Origin: Actinomycetes bacterium
GTDB lineage: Bacteria; Actinomycetota; Acidimicrobiia; Acidimicrobiales; Palsa-688
Assembly: GCA_021838445.1 (NCBI GenBank)
Contig: JAKCDU010000004.1
Span: 1-64,000, forward strand
DNA length: 64,000 nucleotides
Reading direction: 5' to 3'
The first letter of the stretch is position 1; every line of letters begins with the position of its first letter. Below the pieces are notes generated by a model. The model did not search any database and was not told where the DNA came from. It saw nothing but the letters and a program-made list of their open reading frames with translations. This document shows, piece after piece, positions 1-8,614 of the stretch. The translations under genes were made by a program, and so were the position numbers.

Positions 1-1220
1 ACCTCGCTGGCGACCACCGCGAAACCCTTGCCTGCCGCGCCTGCCCGGGCGGCTTCGATGGTGGCGTTGAGGGCCAGCATGTTGGTCTGTTCGGCGATGG
101 ACGAGATCAGATGGACCACTCCCTCCACCTCCGCTGACGAGGCAGCCAGACGCTGCACCGTCTGCCCCGTCTCCTCCGACCGGCGGCGGGCGTTGGCGGC
201 GACCTCCGCGGCATGGCTGGCGTTGCGGGCGATCTCGACGATGGAGGCGTTCATCTCCTCGGCGCTGGCGGCCACGGCGGTGATGTTCGTAGCCACCTCG
301 CCCGCCGAGGTCGACACGGTGGTGGCCCGCTCAGCCGAGTGGGACGCGTTGGCGGCCGTGTTGGCGGCGATGGAGCTGAGGGAGTCGGAAGCAGCCATCA
401 TGGACAGGACCGACTGGGAGAACTCCTGCATGAGGCGCTGCATCCGACCTACGAACAGGTTGAACGCCCGACCCAGGTCACCGATCTCGTCGCTTCGGGA
501 CTCGTCGACGCGCGCCGTCAGGTCGCCGTCCCCACCGGCGATCTCGTCCATGCGCCGCCCGAGACCCCGGAGGGGTGACAGGACGAAGCGGCAGAAGGCC
601 AGTACGAGGGCCACGAGAGCGACGAGGATGAGCGCACCCTGCAGCCAGGCGTAGAGCTGGAGGTCTCCCTGCTTGGCCGTGAGGGATGCCAACCCGCTGT
701 CCGCCAGCTTCTGGGCTTGCTCCTGGGCCGTGCCGAGGTCAGCCATGAGCGCATTGGAAACGTCATTGTTGGTGACCGTTATGATGATGGAGGCCCGCTG
801 GACGCGGCCCGCCAGTTCGTCGGCGCGGGCCTGCCGGGCGTAGGCGTCGTAGCCGGAGAAGTCCGTGGCGATCCGGTCCAGAGTGGCGGTCATGTTCGGG
901 GGCGCCAGGCGGCGGGCAGAGGCCAGGTCGGAGCCGAACTGCTTCTGGCCCTGGATGCCCTGCTGGTAGGCGGCCTCGACCAGGGTCTGGTCGTGCGGTG
1001 AGGTGGCCGCCACGAGGATGTACATGTTGTTCTGGTCGTCGTAGAGGTAGAAGTCGACGACCATCGACTGCAGGGCCTGCTGGACCGTCGCCACCCGGCT
1101 CTTGTAGTGGGCGACCTCCGCCGCGCTGGCCCCGGCCCCCGAGATGACCAGGTATCCTCCGACGGCCACCACCAAGGCGACGAGAGCGAACAAGGCAGCG
1201 GCTTTCTTCTTCAGATTCAT
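1..1220 (-). CDS. Methyl-accepting chemotaxis protein, 3' end cut by window edge
   Basis: Transmembrane chemoreceptor that senses an external ligand and controls CheA through its cytoplasmic hairpin. About 406 residues are visible. Residues 1-28 form a membrane anchor after a lysine-rich start (MNLKKK). An extracytoplasmic helical domain follows to about residue 195 (four-helix-bundle type), then a second membrane segment (LILVALVALVLAF), a HAMP domain, and the start of the signalling domain with its conserved tip (EQTNMLALNATIEAARAG, then GKGFAVVASEV), where the window ends. The remaining C-terminal coiled coil and any CheR pentapeptide lie outside. The ATG is supported by GGAGGGTGG about 5 nt upstream. 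No che genes are visible; the two c-di-GMP/two-component genes just upstream on the same strand are the likely functional neighbours. Confidence 0.93.
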   Translation of the reverse strand, partial: MNLKKKAAALFALVALVVAVGGYLVISGAGASAAEVAHYKSRVATVQQALQSMVVDFYLYDDQNNMYILVAATSPHDQTLVEAAYQQGIQGQKQFGSDLASARRLAPPNMTATLDRIATDFSGYDAYARQARADELAGRVQRASIIITVTNNDVSNALMADLGTAQEQAQKLADSGLASLTAKQGDLQLYAWLQGALILVALVALVLAFCRFVLSPLRGLGRRMDEIAGGDGDLTARVDESRSDEIGDLGRAFNLFVGRMQRLMQEFSQSVLSMMAASDSLSSIAANTAANASHSAERATTVSTSAGEVATNITAVAASAEEMNASIVEIARNASHAAEVAANARRRSEETGQTVQRLAASSAEVEGVVHLISSIAEQTNMLALNATIEAARAGAAGKGFAVVASE

Positions 1221-1316
1221 GCCTGCCACCCTCCTCTCATCTGTATCGGTCCGACACAGGCATCGGCAGAGGTCAGCCACTACATGAGCCGCAGGCTCGC
1301 AGCGAAGTACCGACTC

Positions 1317-1334
1317 GAGTCCCGTTCGGGACTC
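1317..1334. other. Perfect 7-bp hairpin in the gap between genes
   Basis: GAGTCCC-GTTC-GGGACTC lies in the 263-bp gap between the four-domain regulator (stop at 1484) and the chemoreceptor (start at 1220). There is no T-run, so it is not a classical terminator on either strand. It could be a processing or attenuation element in the leader of the chemoreceptor mRNA. Nothing else in the gap is recognisable. Confidence 0.4.
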
Positions 1335-1483
1335 CGGGCCCAATCAGCGACGCGAAGCGGGCAACGTCTCGGATCCCGGATCTGGTGAGATGACTACCAG
1401 TGACGCGAACGCGTCAACGCCCGGGAAGGGCCTGTCAAGCCGGTTTCGGCTATTTCCTACTCGTCGGGGTCGGAGCGGTCTTC

Positions 1484-3217
1484 TCAGTTGCGCAGTGAGC
1501 GCTGGGGCGGGGCGATGATGCCCTCCCGGGTGGCCACCGCCACGGCCTCGAGCTTGGAGTGGACGTGCAGCTTGTAGAGGATGCTCTGGACGTGATTGCG
1601 GACCGTGTTGAGGCTCACGTTGAGCTGGCCCGCGATCACCCGGTTGGTGTTCCCGTTGGCCATGAGCCCGAGCACCTCGATCTCACGGGGGCGCAGGTCC
1701 GAGCCGAGCCCCCGGCTCGTCGTCCCGAGGGCTGACAGCAGACCGGACAGGTCGTTGGCATTGGAAGGGTCCTCCCCGGCGTGGGCGGCGCGAACCGCGG
1801 TAACCAACCGGTCGAGCGGGTCGGTCTTGGGCACGAAACCCGAGCACCCCGACGTGAGCGCTTTGACGGCGGCCTGGCGGTCGCTGCGGCCCGTGAGCAT
1901 CACCACCTTGGTGGCCGGCAGGAGGGCCTTCATGGCCCGGGTGGCCGCGGCCCCGTCTCCGTCGGGCAGCTCGAGGTCCATGAGCACCACGTCCGGCTCG
2001 TAGCCCAGGGCGGCTTCGATGGACTCCTTGACGGTCCCGGCGACGCCCACGACGCGCAGGTCGGGGTGGGACCCTAGGGCCCGCACCAGGCTGTGGGCGA
2101 AGATCTCGTGGTCATCGACCACGAGCACCCGGATCCGCACCGGATTGTGCTCGTCGGGGAACGACTCCCTGATCTGTGCGATCTCGTCCCTGATGGACAG
2201 GAACACGTCGACCAGCTCGGGCTGGAAGTAACGGCCACGCTGCTCCACGAGGAAGCTGACGGCCTCGTCGAAGGCCAGGGCCGCCCGGTAGATGCGGTGG
2301 CTGCTCAGGGCATCGAAGACGTCGGCGATGGCGGTGATGCGGGCCGCCTCCGGTATGTCGTGGGCGGCCAGCCCGCTCGGGTAGCCGCTGCCGTCCCACC
2401 GCTCGTGATGACCGAGGGCGATGGTGGCGGCCAGAGCCACCGTGGGCGACGACGACCCGGTCAGCAGCTGGTAGCCGATGACGGCGTGGCGCTGCATCAC
2501 CGTGTACTCCTCGGGCGTGAGGGGACCGGGCTTTTGGAGTATGGCGTCGGGGATGCCGATCTTGCCCACATCGTGCAGGGCGGCCGCCAGACGCACCTCC
2601 TCGCAGTCGCGGGGCCCGTAGCCGAGCTGCTCGGCCAGGGCTGCCGAGTACCGGCTCATCCGCTCGAGGTGTCGCCCCGTCTCCTCGTCGCGCAGCGCGA
2701 TGGCCCGCGACAGCCGGTCGAGGAGGCTCTCGCCGCTTCGGTCGTCGTCAAGGGACCCGTCCTCGATCAGCGACAGCACCCCCCGAACCGAGCGCAGTCG
2801 GGCCAGGCCGTGCTCGATGTCGCGACTGCGTCCGCGGGTGGCCATCTCGAGCTCGCGCCGGCGCAGGGCCCCGGTGGCGGCGATCAGCAGCTCATTCGAG
2901 GTGAACGGCTTGATCAGGTACCCGTAGGCCCCGATGTCGAACGCCGTGCGCGCCACCTCGGGATCGTCCACCGCAGTGGTCATCACGACGGCCACGTCGG
3001 GGTGGTCGGCGGTCACGACCTCGAGCAGCTCCAGCCCGGACTGGCTACCCATCCGGATGTCGAGGAACATCAGCTCGGGGACGGCCCCCGATTCGAGGAG
3101 CTCCTTGGCGGCCGGCAGTGAACCGACCCCGTCGACGGTGTAGCCGGCCCGGGTGAGCATGCGGCCCAGACCGGCCCGGAACGTCTCGTCGTCATCTACC
3201 ACCAGAACCGATGTCAT
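1484..3217 (-). CDS. REC/HD-GYP/REC/LuxR fusion: c-di-GMP phosphodiesterase and response regulator
   Basis: A 577-residue protein with four domains. Receiver 1 is at about 1-120 (phospho-acceptor D53, K103). The HD-GYP domain is at about 165-345, with HD at 215-216 (HDVGKIGIP), HH at 270-271 and GYP at 278-280, so the metal and substrate motifs of active c-di-GMP phosphodiesterases are complete. Receiver 2 is at about 362-480 (D414, K464). A LuxR/NarL-type helix-turn-helix is at about 505-570 (LRPREIEVLGLMANG, NVSLNTVRNHVQSI). It looks like an RpfG-type regulator joined end to end with a NarL-type regulator. The ATG follows GAGGGGGGAT and overlaps the hybrid kinase gene by 26 bp, so the two are probably translationally coupled and the kinase probably phosphorylates one or both receivers (inference). 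The LuxR part predicts direct DNA binding. Confidence 0.93.
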   Translation of the reverse strand: MTSVLVVDDDETFRAGLGRMLTRAGYTVDGVGSLPAAKELLESGAVPELMFLDIRMGSQSGLELLEVVTADHPDVAVVMTTAVDDPEVARTAFDIGAYGYLIKPFTSNELLIAATGALRRRELEMATRGRSRDIEHGLARLRSVRGVLSLIEDGSLDDDRSGESLLDRLSRAIALRDEETGRHLERMSRYSAALAEQLGYGPRDCEEVRLAAALHDVGKIGIPDAILQKPGPLTPEEYTVMQRHAVIGYQLLTGSSSPTVALAATIALGHHERWDGSGYPSGLAAHDIPEAARITAIADVFDALSSHRIYRAALAFDEAVSFLVEQRGRYFQPELVDVFLSIRDEIAQIRESFPDEHNPVRIRVLVVDDHEIFAHSLVRALGSHPDLRVVGVAGTVKESIEAALGYEPDVVLMDLELPDGDGAAATRAMKALLPATKVVMLTGRSDRQAAVKALTSGCSGFVPKTDPLDRLVTAVRAAHAGEDPSNANDLSGLLSALGTTSRGLGSDLRPREIEVLGLMANGNTNRVIAGQLNVSLNTVRNHVQSILYKLHVHSKLEAVAVATREGIIAPPQRSLRN

Positions 3218-5228
3218 ATCCCCCCTCGATTTCCAACACTTCGCAGACGGCCGCCACCAGGCCCTCGGAGGTGAAAGGTTTCTCCAACAACCTCACCCCC
3301 TCCTCGAGCACCCCGTGGTGGACGATCACATCGTGGGTGTAACCGCTCATGTACAGCACCGGGGCGGTGACCCCCATCTCCCGCAGGGTCTGGACCATGG
3401 CCTTGCCGGACCCCCCCGGCATGATCACGTCGGTGAGGACCAGATCGACGAGCCCCGGGTCCCGGCGCACCAGATCGAGGGCCCGCGCCGCGTCAGGAGC
3501 TGGGAGGACCTCGAACCCGTATCGGGTGAGCATGCGCCGGGCCGGCTCGCGCACCATCTCCTCGTCCTCGACGAGCAGGATCGTCCGACCTCGGCCGCTC
3601 GACGAGTGGTGGCTCGCAGCCGCGGCCGGTGTACCCACCGCCTGGTTGGTCCCGGGGAGGAGGATCCTCACCGTGGTACCCACGCCCGGCTCCGAGTAGA
3701 TCATCACGTCGCCGTTGGCTTCGGTGACGATGCCGTAGACCGTGGCCAACCCGAGACCGGTGCCTTCGCCCTTGGGCTTGGTGGTGAAGAACGGCTCGAA
3801 GGCCCGCTCCCGCACCTCGGGGGACATCCCCCGGCCGGTGTCGGAGACGCTGAGGCGAACATAGGACCCGGAGCGAGGGGCGCGCCGGGTGCCCATCTCG
3901 TCGTCCACTTCGAACAGGTCGGTGGTGATCCGGAGGAACCCGCCCGATTCGGCCATGGCGTCGCGGGCGTTCACCGCCAGGTTCATGATCACCTGCTCGA
4001 GTTGACCGGGATCGATGCGGATGTTGGGCAGGTCGGGGGCCAGCGCAGTGGAGAGCTGCACCGACTCGCGGATCATGCGCCGCAGAAGGCTCTCCATCTC
4101 GGTGACCGAGGCATTGAGGTCGACCACCTCCGGTGAGACCCGTTCGCGGCGGCTGAAGATCAGCAGCTGGCGAGTGACCTGGGCGGCGCGCATCGCCACC
4201 TTGGTGATCTGCGCCACGTCCTCGGCCACCAACGCCACGGCGGGGTCGTCGCCCAGGCCGAGGCGGGCGGTCAGCTCGGCCAGGCCGGACGCCACCAACG
4301 TGGCGTAGTTCATGATGCCGGCCAGCAGATTGTTGAAGTCGTGGGCGATCCCCCCGGCGAGCTGGCCGATGCTCTCCAGGCGCTGCGACTGGTGGAGCTG
4401 CGCCTGCAGGACGGCCCGTTCCTCCTCGACCTGGGCCCGCTTGAGCTCGGCCCGTAGCTGAGCCTTCTCGCCCTCGAGGCGGCGGCGCTCGGTAACGTCT
4501 CTCACCGCGGCGACGACGAGCGGGGCGTCGGAGGTCTCGAGAGTCGCCAGGGAAACCTCTACGGGAAAAAGGGAACCGTCCCTGCGCCGGGCTGACAGCC
4601 GCCGCTGATCGCCGATCAGCCGGGTGCTCGGACGGGCCGCGTAGCGGGCCCGCAGCTCCGGGTGGCGGGGCATGACGTCCTCGGGCACGAGGACGTCGAT
4701 GCTGCGGCCGATCAGCTCCTCGCGGTTGTAGCCGAACACCCGCAGGCACTGATGGTTGGCGGCCACGATGATGCCGTCGGGCCTCACGCACATCATGGCG
4801 TCGGGCGAGCCGTCGAGAAGCACCTCGAGGCGGTCCTCGGCCAGCTCCCGCCTCGACACGTCGAGCGTCACCACCTGGAGGTAGGGCGCGTCCCGGTCCG
4901 GATCCCGGACCACGCTCACCCAGCAGTCGGCCCACACCGGGGGTCCGCCGGGACGGGCGTAACGACGGCGGAAGTACAACGGGCTTTCCTGCCCGGTGCC
5001 GAGGCGCCGGAGATGCTCCTCCACCGTCGGGCGCCCGTCGGCCTCGACGAGCTCCACGGCGTGGCGGCCGATCATCTCATCCGGTCGGTGGCCGGTCAGC
5101 GACGCCGCGGCCGGGTTGGCGGCCAGGATGGTGCCGTCCATATCGGTCAGCACGATCCCGATCGGGCTCTGCTCGTAGAGGGTGCGGAGGCTCGCCGTGC
5201 TCACGTAACCATCCGGACCAATCACCAT
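3192..5228 (-). CDS. PAS-PAS hybrid sensor histidine kinase with C-terminal receiver
   Basis: A 678-residue cytoplasmic kinase with no membrane segment. PAS 1 is at about 8-125 and PAS 2 at about 133-250, each followed by a linker; a coiled coil (250-285) leads to the dimerisation domain with H296 ([13 protein letters not shown]). The ATPase domain has an N-box ([10 protein letters not shown], 416-425), G1 (DTGRGM, D463) and G2 ([13 protein letters not shown]). A receiver follows at about 548-665 (D600, K650). The HDFNNLLAG form of the H-box is typical of PAS-containing hybrid kinases sensing intracellular redox or small-molecule signals; the ligand cannot be read. AAGGGTGGTCC precedes the ATG. 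It is the first gene of a pair with the REC/HD-GYP/REC/LuxR gene. Confidence 0.93.
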   Translation of the reverse strand: MVIGPDGYVSTASLRTLYEQSPIGIVLTDMDGTILAANPAAASLTGHRPDEMIGRHAVELVEADGRPTVEEHLRRLGTGQESPLYFRRRYARPGGPPVWADCWVSVVRDPDRDAPYLQVVTLDVSRRELAEDRLEVLLDGSPDAMMCVRPDGIIVAANHQCLRVFGYNREELIGRSIDVLVPEDVMPRHPELRARYAARPSTRLIGDQRRLSARRRDGSLFPVEVSLATLETSDAPLVVAAVRDVTERRRLEGEKAQLRAELKRAQVEEERAVLQAQLHQSQRLESIGQLAGGIAHDFNNLLAGIMNYATLVASGLAELTARLGLGDDPAVALVAEDVAQITKVAMRAAQVTRQLLIFSRRERVSPEVVDLNASVTEMESLLRRMIRESVQLSTALAPDLPNIRIDPGQLEQVIMNLAVNARDAMAESGGFLRITTDLFEVDDEMGTRRAPRSGSYVRLSVSDTGRGMSPEVRERAFEPFFTTKPKGEGTGLGLATVYGIVTEANGDVMIYSEPGVGTTVRILLPGTNQAVGTPAAAASHHSSSGRGRTILLVEDEEMVREPARRMLTRYGFEVLPAPDAARALDLVRRDPGLVDLVLTDVIMPGGSGKAMVQTLREMGVTAPVLYMSGYTHDVIVHHGVLEEGVRLLEKPFTSEGLVAAVCEVLEIEGGYDIGSGGR

Positions 5229-5296
5229 GGACCACCCTTAACCCAGCAAACGCGACGCAACGCTACACACCCTGCGGTATCGGATGCGGTTTACGG

Positions 5297-6094
5297 TCAG
5301 CCGTAGAACGCGATCACCGGGTGGAGAGGCTCGGCGGCGATGGCGACCTCATCGTGGCCGGTGACGGCGCCCACCGCGACCATCCGAGCCAGGACATGAC
5401 GGCGCCGGGCCAGGGCGGCCGAGAGGTGCCCGTGGGGGTCGTAGCGGCTCGGGGCCTGCACCAGGCCGGCCAGCAGGGAGGCCTGGCCCCAGCTCAGCTG
5501 GTCGGCGGCCACCCCGAAGTAGTGGAGGGCGGCGGCGCTCACCCCGTAGGCCCCGTCGCCGAAGTAGGCGGCGTCGAGGTACATGGACAGGATGGTGTTC
5601 TTGGAGAAGTCGTGGTCCAGCTTGGCGGCCAGCGCCACCTGCTCGGCCAGAGCCAGCGGGTCGGTCCGCCCCGGGGTGTAGAGCATCTTGGCCAGTTGCA
5701 CCTCGATGGTGGCCCCGCCGTAGTTGGGGTCGCGGGTCACGAACCCCCACGCCGCCCGCAGCGCACCACGAGGGTCGACAGCCCAGTCGGAGCGGTAGCG
5801 ACTGTCCTCGGTGGCGAGCAGGGCGGCCGCCACCCTCGACGGCACCTGCCCGTCGAGGCCGGGGGCGTGATGGGTCGCCAGCAGGGCCCGCACCTTCTGC
5901 GGGGCGGTGGACACCGAGGGGGTGGCGACCAGGAGGGCAGCGAACGCGGTGGCCGTGAGGCCCAGCACCGCCAGCGCCGAGGCCAGCAGGAGCCGCAGTC
6001 TGCGCCGCAGCCGGCCCCGGCGGGAGGGGTGGCGCGCGGGGACGCCAGGAGAGGGCTCGGACGCCGAGCGGCGGGTATCGACCTGGGCTGCCAT
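5297..6094 (-). CDS. mtgA: Monofunctional peptidoglycan glycosyltransferase (GT51)
   Basis: Polymerises lipid II into glycan strands on the outer face of the membrane. The 265-residue protein has a basic N-terminus and one membrane anchor (about 30-58), then a GT51 domain. Visible motifs are ATEDSRY (catalytic Glu of the EDxxF motif), GGATIEVQLAKML (family GxSTIxQQLxKN; the first Q is V here) and MYLDAAYFGDGAYGV. There is no transpeptidase domain: the protein ends about 30 residues after the GT fold, so it is not a truncated class A PBP in any obvious way. A TAGGGT box ends 11 nt before the ATG, giving a very short leader. It stands alone; the gene upstream on the other strand is unrelated. 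The symbol reflects class, not proven orthology. Confidence 0.85.
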   Translation of the reverse strand: MAAQVDTRRSASEPSPGVPARHPSRRGRLRRRLRLLLASALAVLGLTATAFAALLVATPSVSTAPQKVRALLATHHAPGLDGQVPSRVAAALLATEDSRYRSDWAVDPRGALRAAWGFVTRDPNYGGATIEVQLAKMLYTPGRTDPLALAEQVALAAKLDHDFSKNTILSMYLDAAYFGDGAYGVSAAALHYFGVAADQLSWGQASLLAGLVQAPSRYDPHGHLSAALARRRHVLARMVAVGAVTGHDEVAIAAEPLHPVIAFYG

Positions 6095-6275
6095 GGCGCA
6101 GTTCGACCCTACCCACGGGCCAGCCCGGAGGCTCGCCGCCCGGCCTCGCCCCGAACCACACAGTCAGGACATTCGAGCACTGTCAGTGAAGTTCGGGGGG
6201 GCCGTCAAGTGCCCGCTCCAGGGGTGGGTAAGGTCGGAGGCGGGTCAGCCCCCAGACCAGTCGGAAGTAGGTGTC

Positions 6276-6563
6276 GTGGCCGAGCAAGAGTCGTTGATCG
6301 CGGAGCGGGTCGTGGACCTGCCCCCGGAGAAGCCGTTGAGCGTGAAGATATGGCAGCACGTCGCGGAGGGCTTCTGGCGCGTCGACGTGGGCCGCCACGG
6401 TGGTCCTCCGTGGTCGACCACCACCGTGGGCGACGGTGACAGCTTCATGATGAACCTGATATCGGCCGCCCTGAGCGACGAGGCCCTGGCCTGGCGCCAC
6501 CTGGCTCAGTGGGGCCGCGACCTGACCGCCCACTCCCCCCGTCCCGCTCCCCTCATCCCCTGA
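6276..6563 (+). CDS. Small conserved-looking hypothetical protein
   Basis: Product of 95 residues beginning at a GTG preceded by GGAAGTAGG at a good distance. The sequence has mixed composition with globular character (PPEKPLSVKIWQHVAEGFWR, then VDVGRHGG and DSFMMNLISAALSDEALAWR), unlike the arginine/proline-rich frames on the opposite strand, which is why I take this one as real. No domain recognised, no signal peptide and no membrane segment. It is followed immediately by a GC hairpin and then by another small gene on the same strand. Confidence 0.6.
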   Translation: MAEQESLIAERVVDLPPEKPLSVKIWQHVAEGFWRVDVGRHGGPPWSTTTVGDGDSFMMNLISAALSDEALAWRHLAQWGRDLTAHSPRPAPLIP

Positions 6564-6583
6564 CGCCGGGCTACGGCCCGGCG
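6564..6583 (+). terminator. Perfect 8-bp GC hairpin directly after a stop codon
   Basis: CGCCGGGC-TACG-GCCCGGCG begins at the base after the TGA of the 95-residue gene. The arms are perfectly complementary. There is no U-tract, as is common for actinobacterial terminators, so efficiency is uncertain. A TAGAGT box (6593-6598) 9 nt before the next ATG suggests that gene has its own start. Confidence 0.55.
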
Positions 6584-6607
6584 CAGCGGCGCTAGAGTGC
6601 GGCGGCG

Positions 6608-6892
6608 ATGACGACGACGACCCCCGAACCCCTGGCGGATCTCGCCGCCGAGTTGGTCCGCGCCGGCGCGTCGGTACCCGACGCCGCCGAGGCGCTCACC
6701 GCTGCGGCGGGAGGCGACCGCCGCCGGATCGAGCTGGCCCGCGACCGGGCCGCGGCGCAGGTAGGGGCGAGGGTGGACGACTTCGAGGCCAGCGCCGTGC
6801 TCCAGCTGCTCAACCGGGTCCTGAGCCACGTTCCGGTCAAGGACCCGCTGGACTGGAAGCCCCGCTGGGGTCAGCGTTTCCGCCGACCCTGA
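6608..6892 (+). CDS. Small hypothetical protein, alanine-rich
   Basis: Product of 94 residues, mostly alpha-helical by eye (PEPLADLAAELVRAGASVPD, AAEALTAAAGG, FEASAVLQLLNRVLSHV), ending in a basic tail (KPRWGQRFRRP). No known domain. The start ATG has no Shine-Dalgarno but lies 9 nt after TAGAGT, so the message could be almost leaderless. It converges with the dehydrogenase-like gene that ends 11 bp downstream. Confidence 0.6.
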   Translation: MTTTTPEPLADLAAELVRAGASVPDAAEALTAAAGGDRRRIELARDRAAAQVGARVDDFEASAVLQLLNRVLSHVPVKDPLDWKPRWGQRFRRP

Positions 6893-6903
6893 CCTCCCCC
6901 GCC

Positions 6904-7896
6904 CTAGCGCGAGCTCCCGTCGAAAGCCGAGATCTTCACCCCGCGGGCCATCACGTCGCGCAGGAACCGGCCGGGATCGCTGACCATCTCGGCCAGACCG
7001 GCCGACCCCGAGCGGGCGAGCCACCCCTGACCGGCCCACAGCGCGGCGGTGGCCGACACCACGGCGGCGACCACCGCCGGCGGTGAGGCGGCGCCGAGCA
7101 CTCTCGCCTCGGGCCGGCCGTCGGCCCACCCCCGGACCTCCACCCTGACCGCGCCGAGCAGGCCCTCGGGGTGGGGTGGCCGCAGCATCGGCAACCACGA
7201 GGTGAGCCGGTCACGTCGGGTAGCGGCCAAGCGCGAAGTGATACGCCGGGCGGCGCTGAAGGCCGGAGCGAGGAGGAGGGGATCGGCCAGAGCCGCCCGG
7301 TAGCAGTCGGCACCGCCCACCGGTTCGGGGAACCAGACCAGCTCCCGGCCCGACCCGCTGGCCCGGCGCCGGAAGGTGCCCTCCCGGTAGTCGAAGGCGA
7401 TGCCCGCCAGGGCGGCGTGGTGGCGGCGGGCACAGGCCGGCCCTCCGGTACCGAACGCCGCGACGTGCACCTCGTCGACGGAGTCCAAAGCGGCACCGAT
7501 GTAACGGGCCAGGATGCACGACAGCCCCGGCGCCATGGCCGTTCCGGCCGCCACGCTGCGCCCCCCGGCGCGAGCGTGCCCGTCGAGCTCGACGAGGTGG
7601 CGGACGTCGATCGGGTCGTCGACCGGGCACACCACGTGGCTGCGGGCGTCGATGGCGCCGAGGGCCAGGCGTCGAACGGCTCCAGGCACAGCGATCACCG
7701 TCACGTCGGCCTGCTCGACCGGACCGTCAGGCGGCATCCGCCGGAGGGTGACCGGCCGGTCCAGGCGGCCCAGGCGGGACTGGACCCGTTCGGGGTGACG
7801 GTGCAGAACAGTCAGGCGCTCGACCTCCGGCTCGGCGAGGAGAAGGTCGACGACCCGGGCTCCCACCGCCCCGTAGCCGACCACCGTTACCCGCAC
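6904..7896 (-). CDS. Saccharopine dehydrogenase-like NAD(P)-binding protein
   Basis: A 330-residue protein with an N-terminal Rossmann fold (VRVTVVGYGAVGARVVDLLL, the GxGxxG nucleotide loop), the strand HVVCPVDD where saccharopine-dehydrogenase-like reductases check the substrate, and a later domain including AAFGTGGPAC. The family includes carboxynorspermidine/saccharopine dehydrogenases and trans-acting enoyl reductases of lipid synthesis; the substrate cannot be assigned. I chose the GTG at 7896 because the preceding in-frame residues are basic filler, the Rossmann strand starts right there, and a GGGGGG run precedes it. An upstream in-frame ATG at 8022 would add 42 residues without domain value. 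Confidence 0.75.
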   Translation of the reverse strand: MRVTVVGYGAVGARVVDLLLAEPEVERLTVLHRHPERVQSRLGRLDRPVTLRRMPPDGPVEQADVTVIAVPGAVRRLALGAIDARSHVVCPVDDPIDVRHLVELDGHARAGGRSVAAGTAMAPGLSCILARYIGAALDSVDEVHVAAFGTGGPACARRHHAALAGIAFDYREGTFRRRASGSGRELVWFPEPVGGADCYRAALADPLLLAPAFSAARRITSRLAATRRDRLTSWLPMLRPPHPEGLLGAVRVEVRGWADGRPEARVLGAASPPAVVAAVVSATAALWAGQGWLARSGSAGLAEMVSDPGRFLRDVMARGVKISAFDGSSR

Positions 7897-7988
7897 GACG
7901 ACCCCCCCGTGGTCGTCGGGCAGCGGCGACCGCCACCCCTGGACCCGCCGCCCGAACGGGCCGCGAGGCGCGCCACCCCGGACACGAG

Positions 7989-8126
7989 CTAGCCGATCTC
8001 GTCGGGCGGAAGCTCCCGCCAACCGCCCCGTCGGGGGGGAACGCCTCCCGATCCCCGTAGGCGAACGATGGCGGCGATCACCGCCGTCACGCTCAGCGCG
8101 GCGGCGGCTCTGCGGATGGCCTTCAT
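7989..8126 (-). CDS. 45-residue membrane-anchored small protein, probably leaderless
   Basis: Encodes a short basic start (MKAIRR), one hydrophobic segment (AAAALSVTAVIAAIV) and a cytoplasmic-type tail ending WRELPPDEIG. This layout of anchor plus short acidic tail resembles other tiny actinobacterial membrane proteins, but I cannot name the family. The ATG lies 8 nt downstream of TAGTAT (8135-8140) with no Shine-Dalgarno, which fits leaderless transcription and supports a real gene. Confidence 0.6.
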   Translation of the reverse strand: MKAIRRAAAALSVTAVIAAIVRLRGSGGVPPRRGGWRELPPDEIG

Positions 8127-8134
8127 CGAAGCGG

Positions 8135-8140
8135 ATACTA
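8135..8140 (-). promoter_or_regulatory. -10 box of a leaderless small gene
   Basis: TAGTAT on the minus strand ends 8 nt before the ATG at 8126. No good -35 element is seen at the expected distance, which is common for actinobacterial housekeeping promoters. Confidence 0.5.
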
Positions 8141-8158
8141 GAAGACCCGGGCCGGGGA

Positions 8159-8614
8159 TCAGGACAGGGGCGAGGTGGCCAGCCTCACGGTGTCTACGGG
8201 GTGGCCGTCAGGCGACGAGCCGGTCCAGGTGATGGTGAGCTCGGAGAACTGCGGCCCGCTGCTGGTGGTCACGACCTGTCCCAGCTCGAGGGTGGCGGGG
8301 GCCGGGCCGTGGCCGGTGAGGTCTACCTGCCCCTGTCCCTGAGCGCCCGTCGAGCTCCACGACTGCCAGCTGACCCCGGTGGCCATGGAGGTGGCGACAC
8401 CGCAGGTGATGAGCAACCGGACCGGTTCGTAGGCGCCACCACCGCAGTCATAGACGGTGGGGGTGAGCGGCTGAGCCCCGGCACTGGTGCTCGACGACAG
8501 GGACGAGCTCGTCGGCGCAGCCGGTGCGGAAACCCCGATGTGCGAGCTCGACGAGCAGGCCGCCAGCAGGGCGGACGACGCCACAACCGCCCCGGCGAGC
8601 ACCGTCGCTCTCAC
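8159..8614 (-). CDS. Lipoprotein of unknown function, last gene of Mau-like operon
   Basis: A 151-residue exported lipoprotein. The signal peptide ends in the lipobox LLAAC (C20), followed by a Ser/Thr/Pro-rich linker to about residue 50, then a small globular domain with two cysteines (YDCGGGAYEP, LLITCGVATS) that may form a disulfide. The pattern YDCGGGAYEPVRLLITCG resembles small secreted actinobacterial proteins of unknown role. The start is a GTG overlapping the upstream TGA by 4 bp (GTGA), so it is translationally coupled to the membrane protein gene. As part of the operon it may be an envelope-bound accessory to the Cys-rich exported protein (inference). Confidence 0.8.
   Translation of the reverse strand: MRATVLAGAVVASSALLAACSSSSHIGVSAPAAPTSSSLSSSTSAGAQPLTPTVYDCGGGAYEPVRLLITCGVATSMATGVSWQSWSSTGAQGQGQVDLTGHGPAPATLELGQVVTTSSGPQFSELTITWTGSSPDGHPVDTVRLATSPLS

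Noticed and set aside
1221-1483. c-di-GMP riboswitch before the chemoreceptor
   Set aside because: A hairpin exists, but the GEMM-I landmarks (GGGCAAACC-like and ACGCAAAGCC-like segments with the tetraloop receptor) are not found on either strand.
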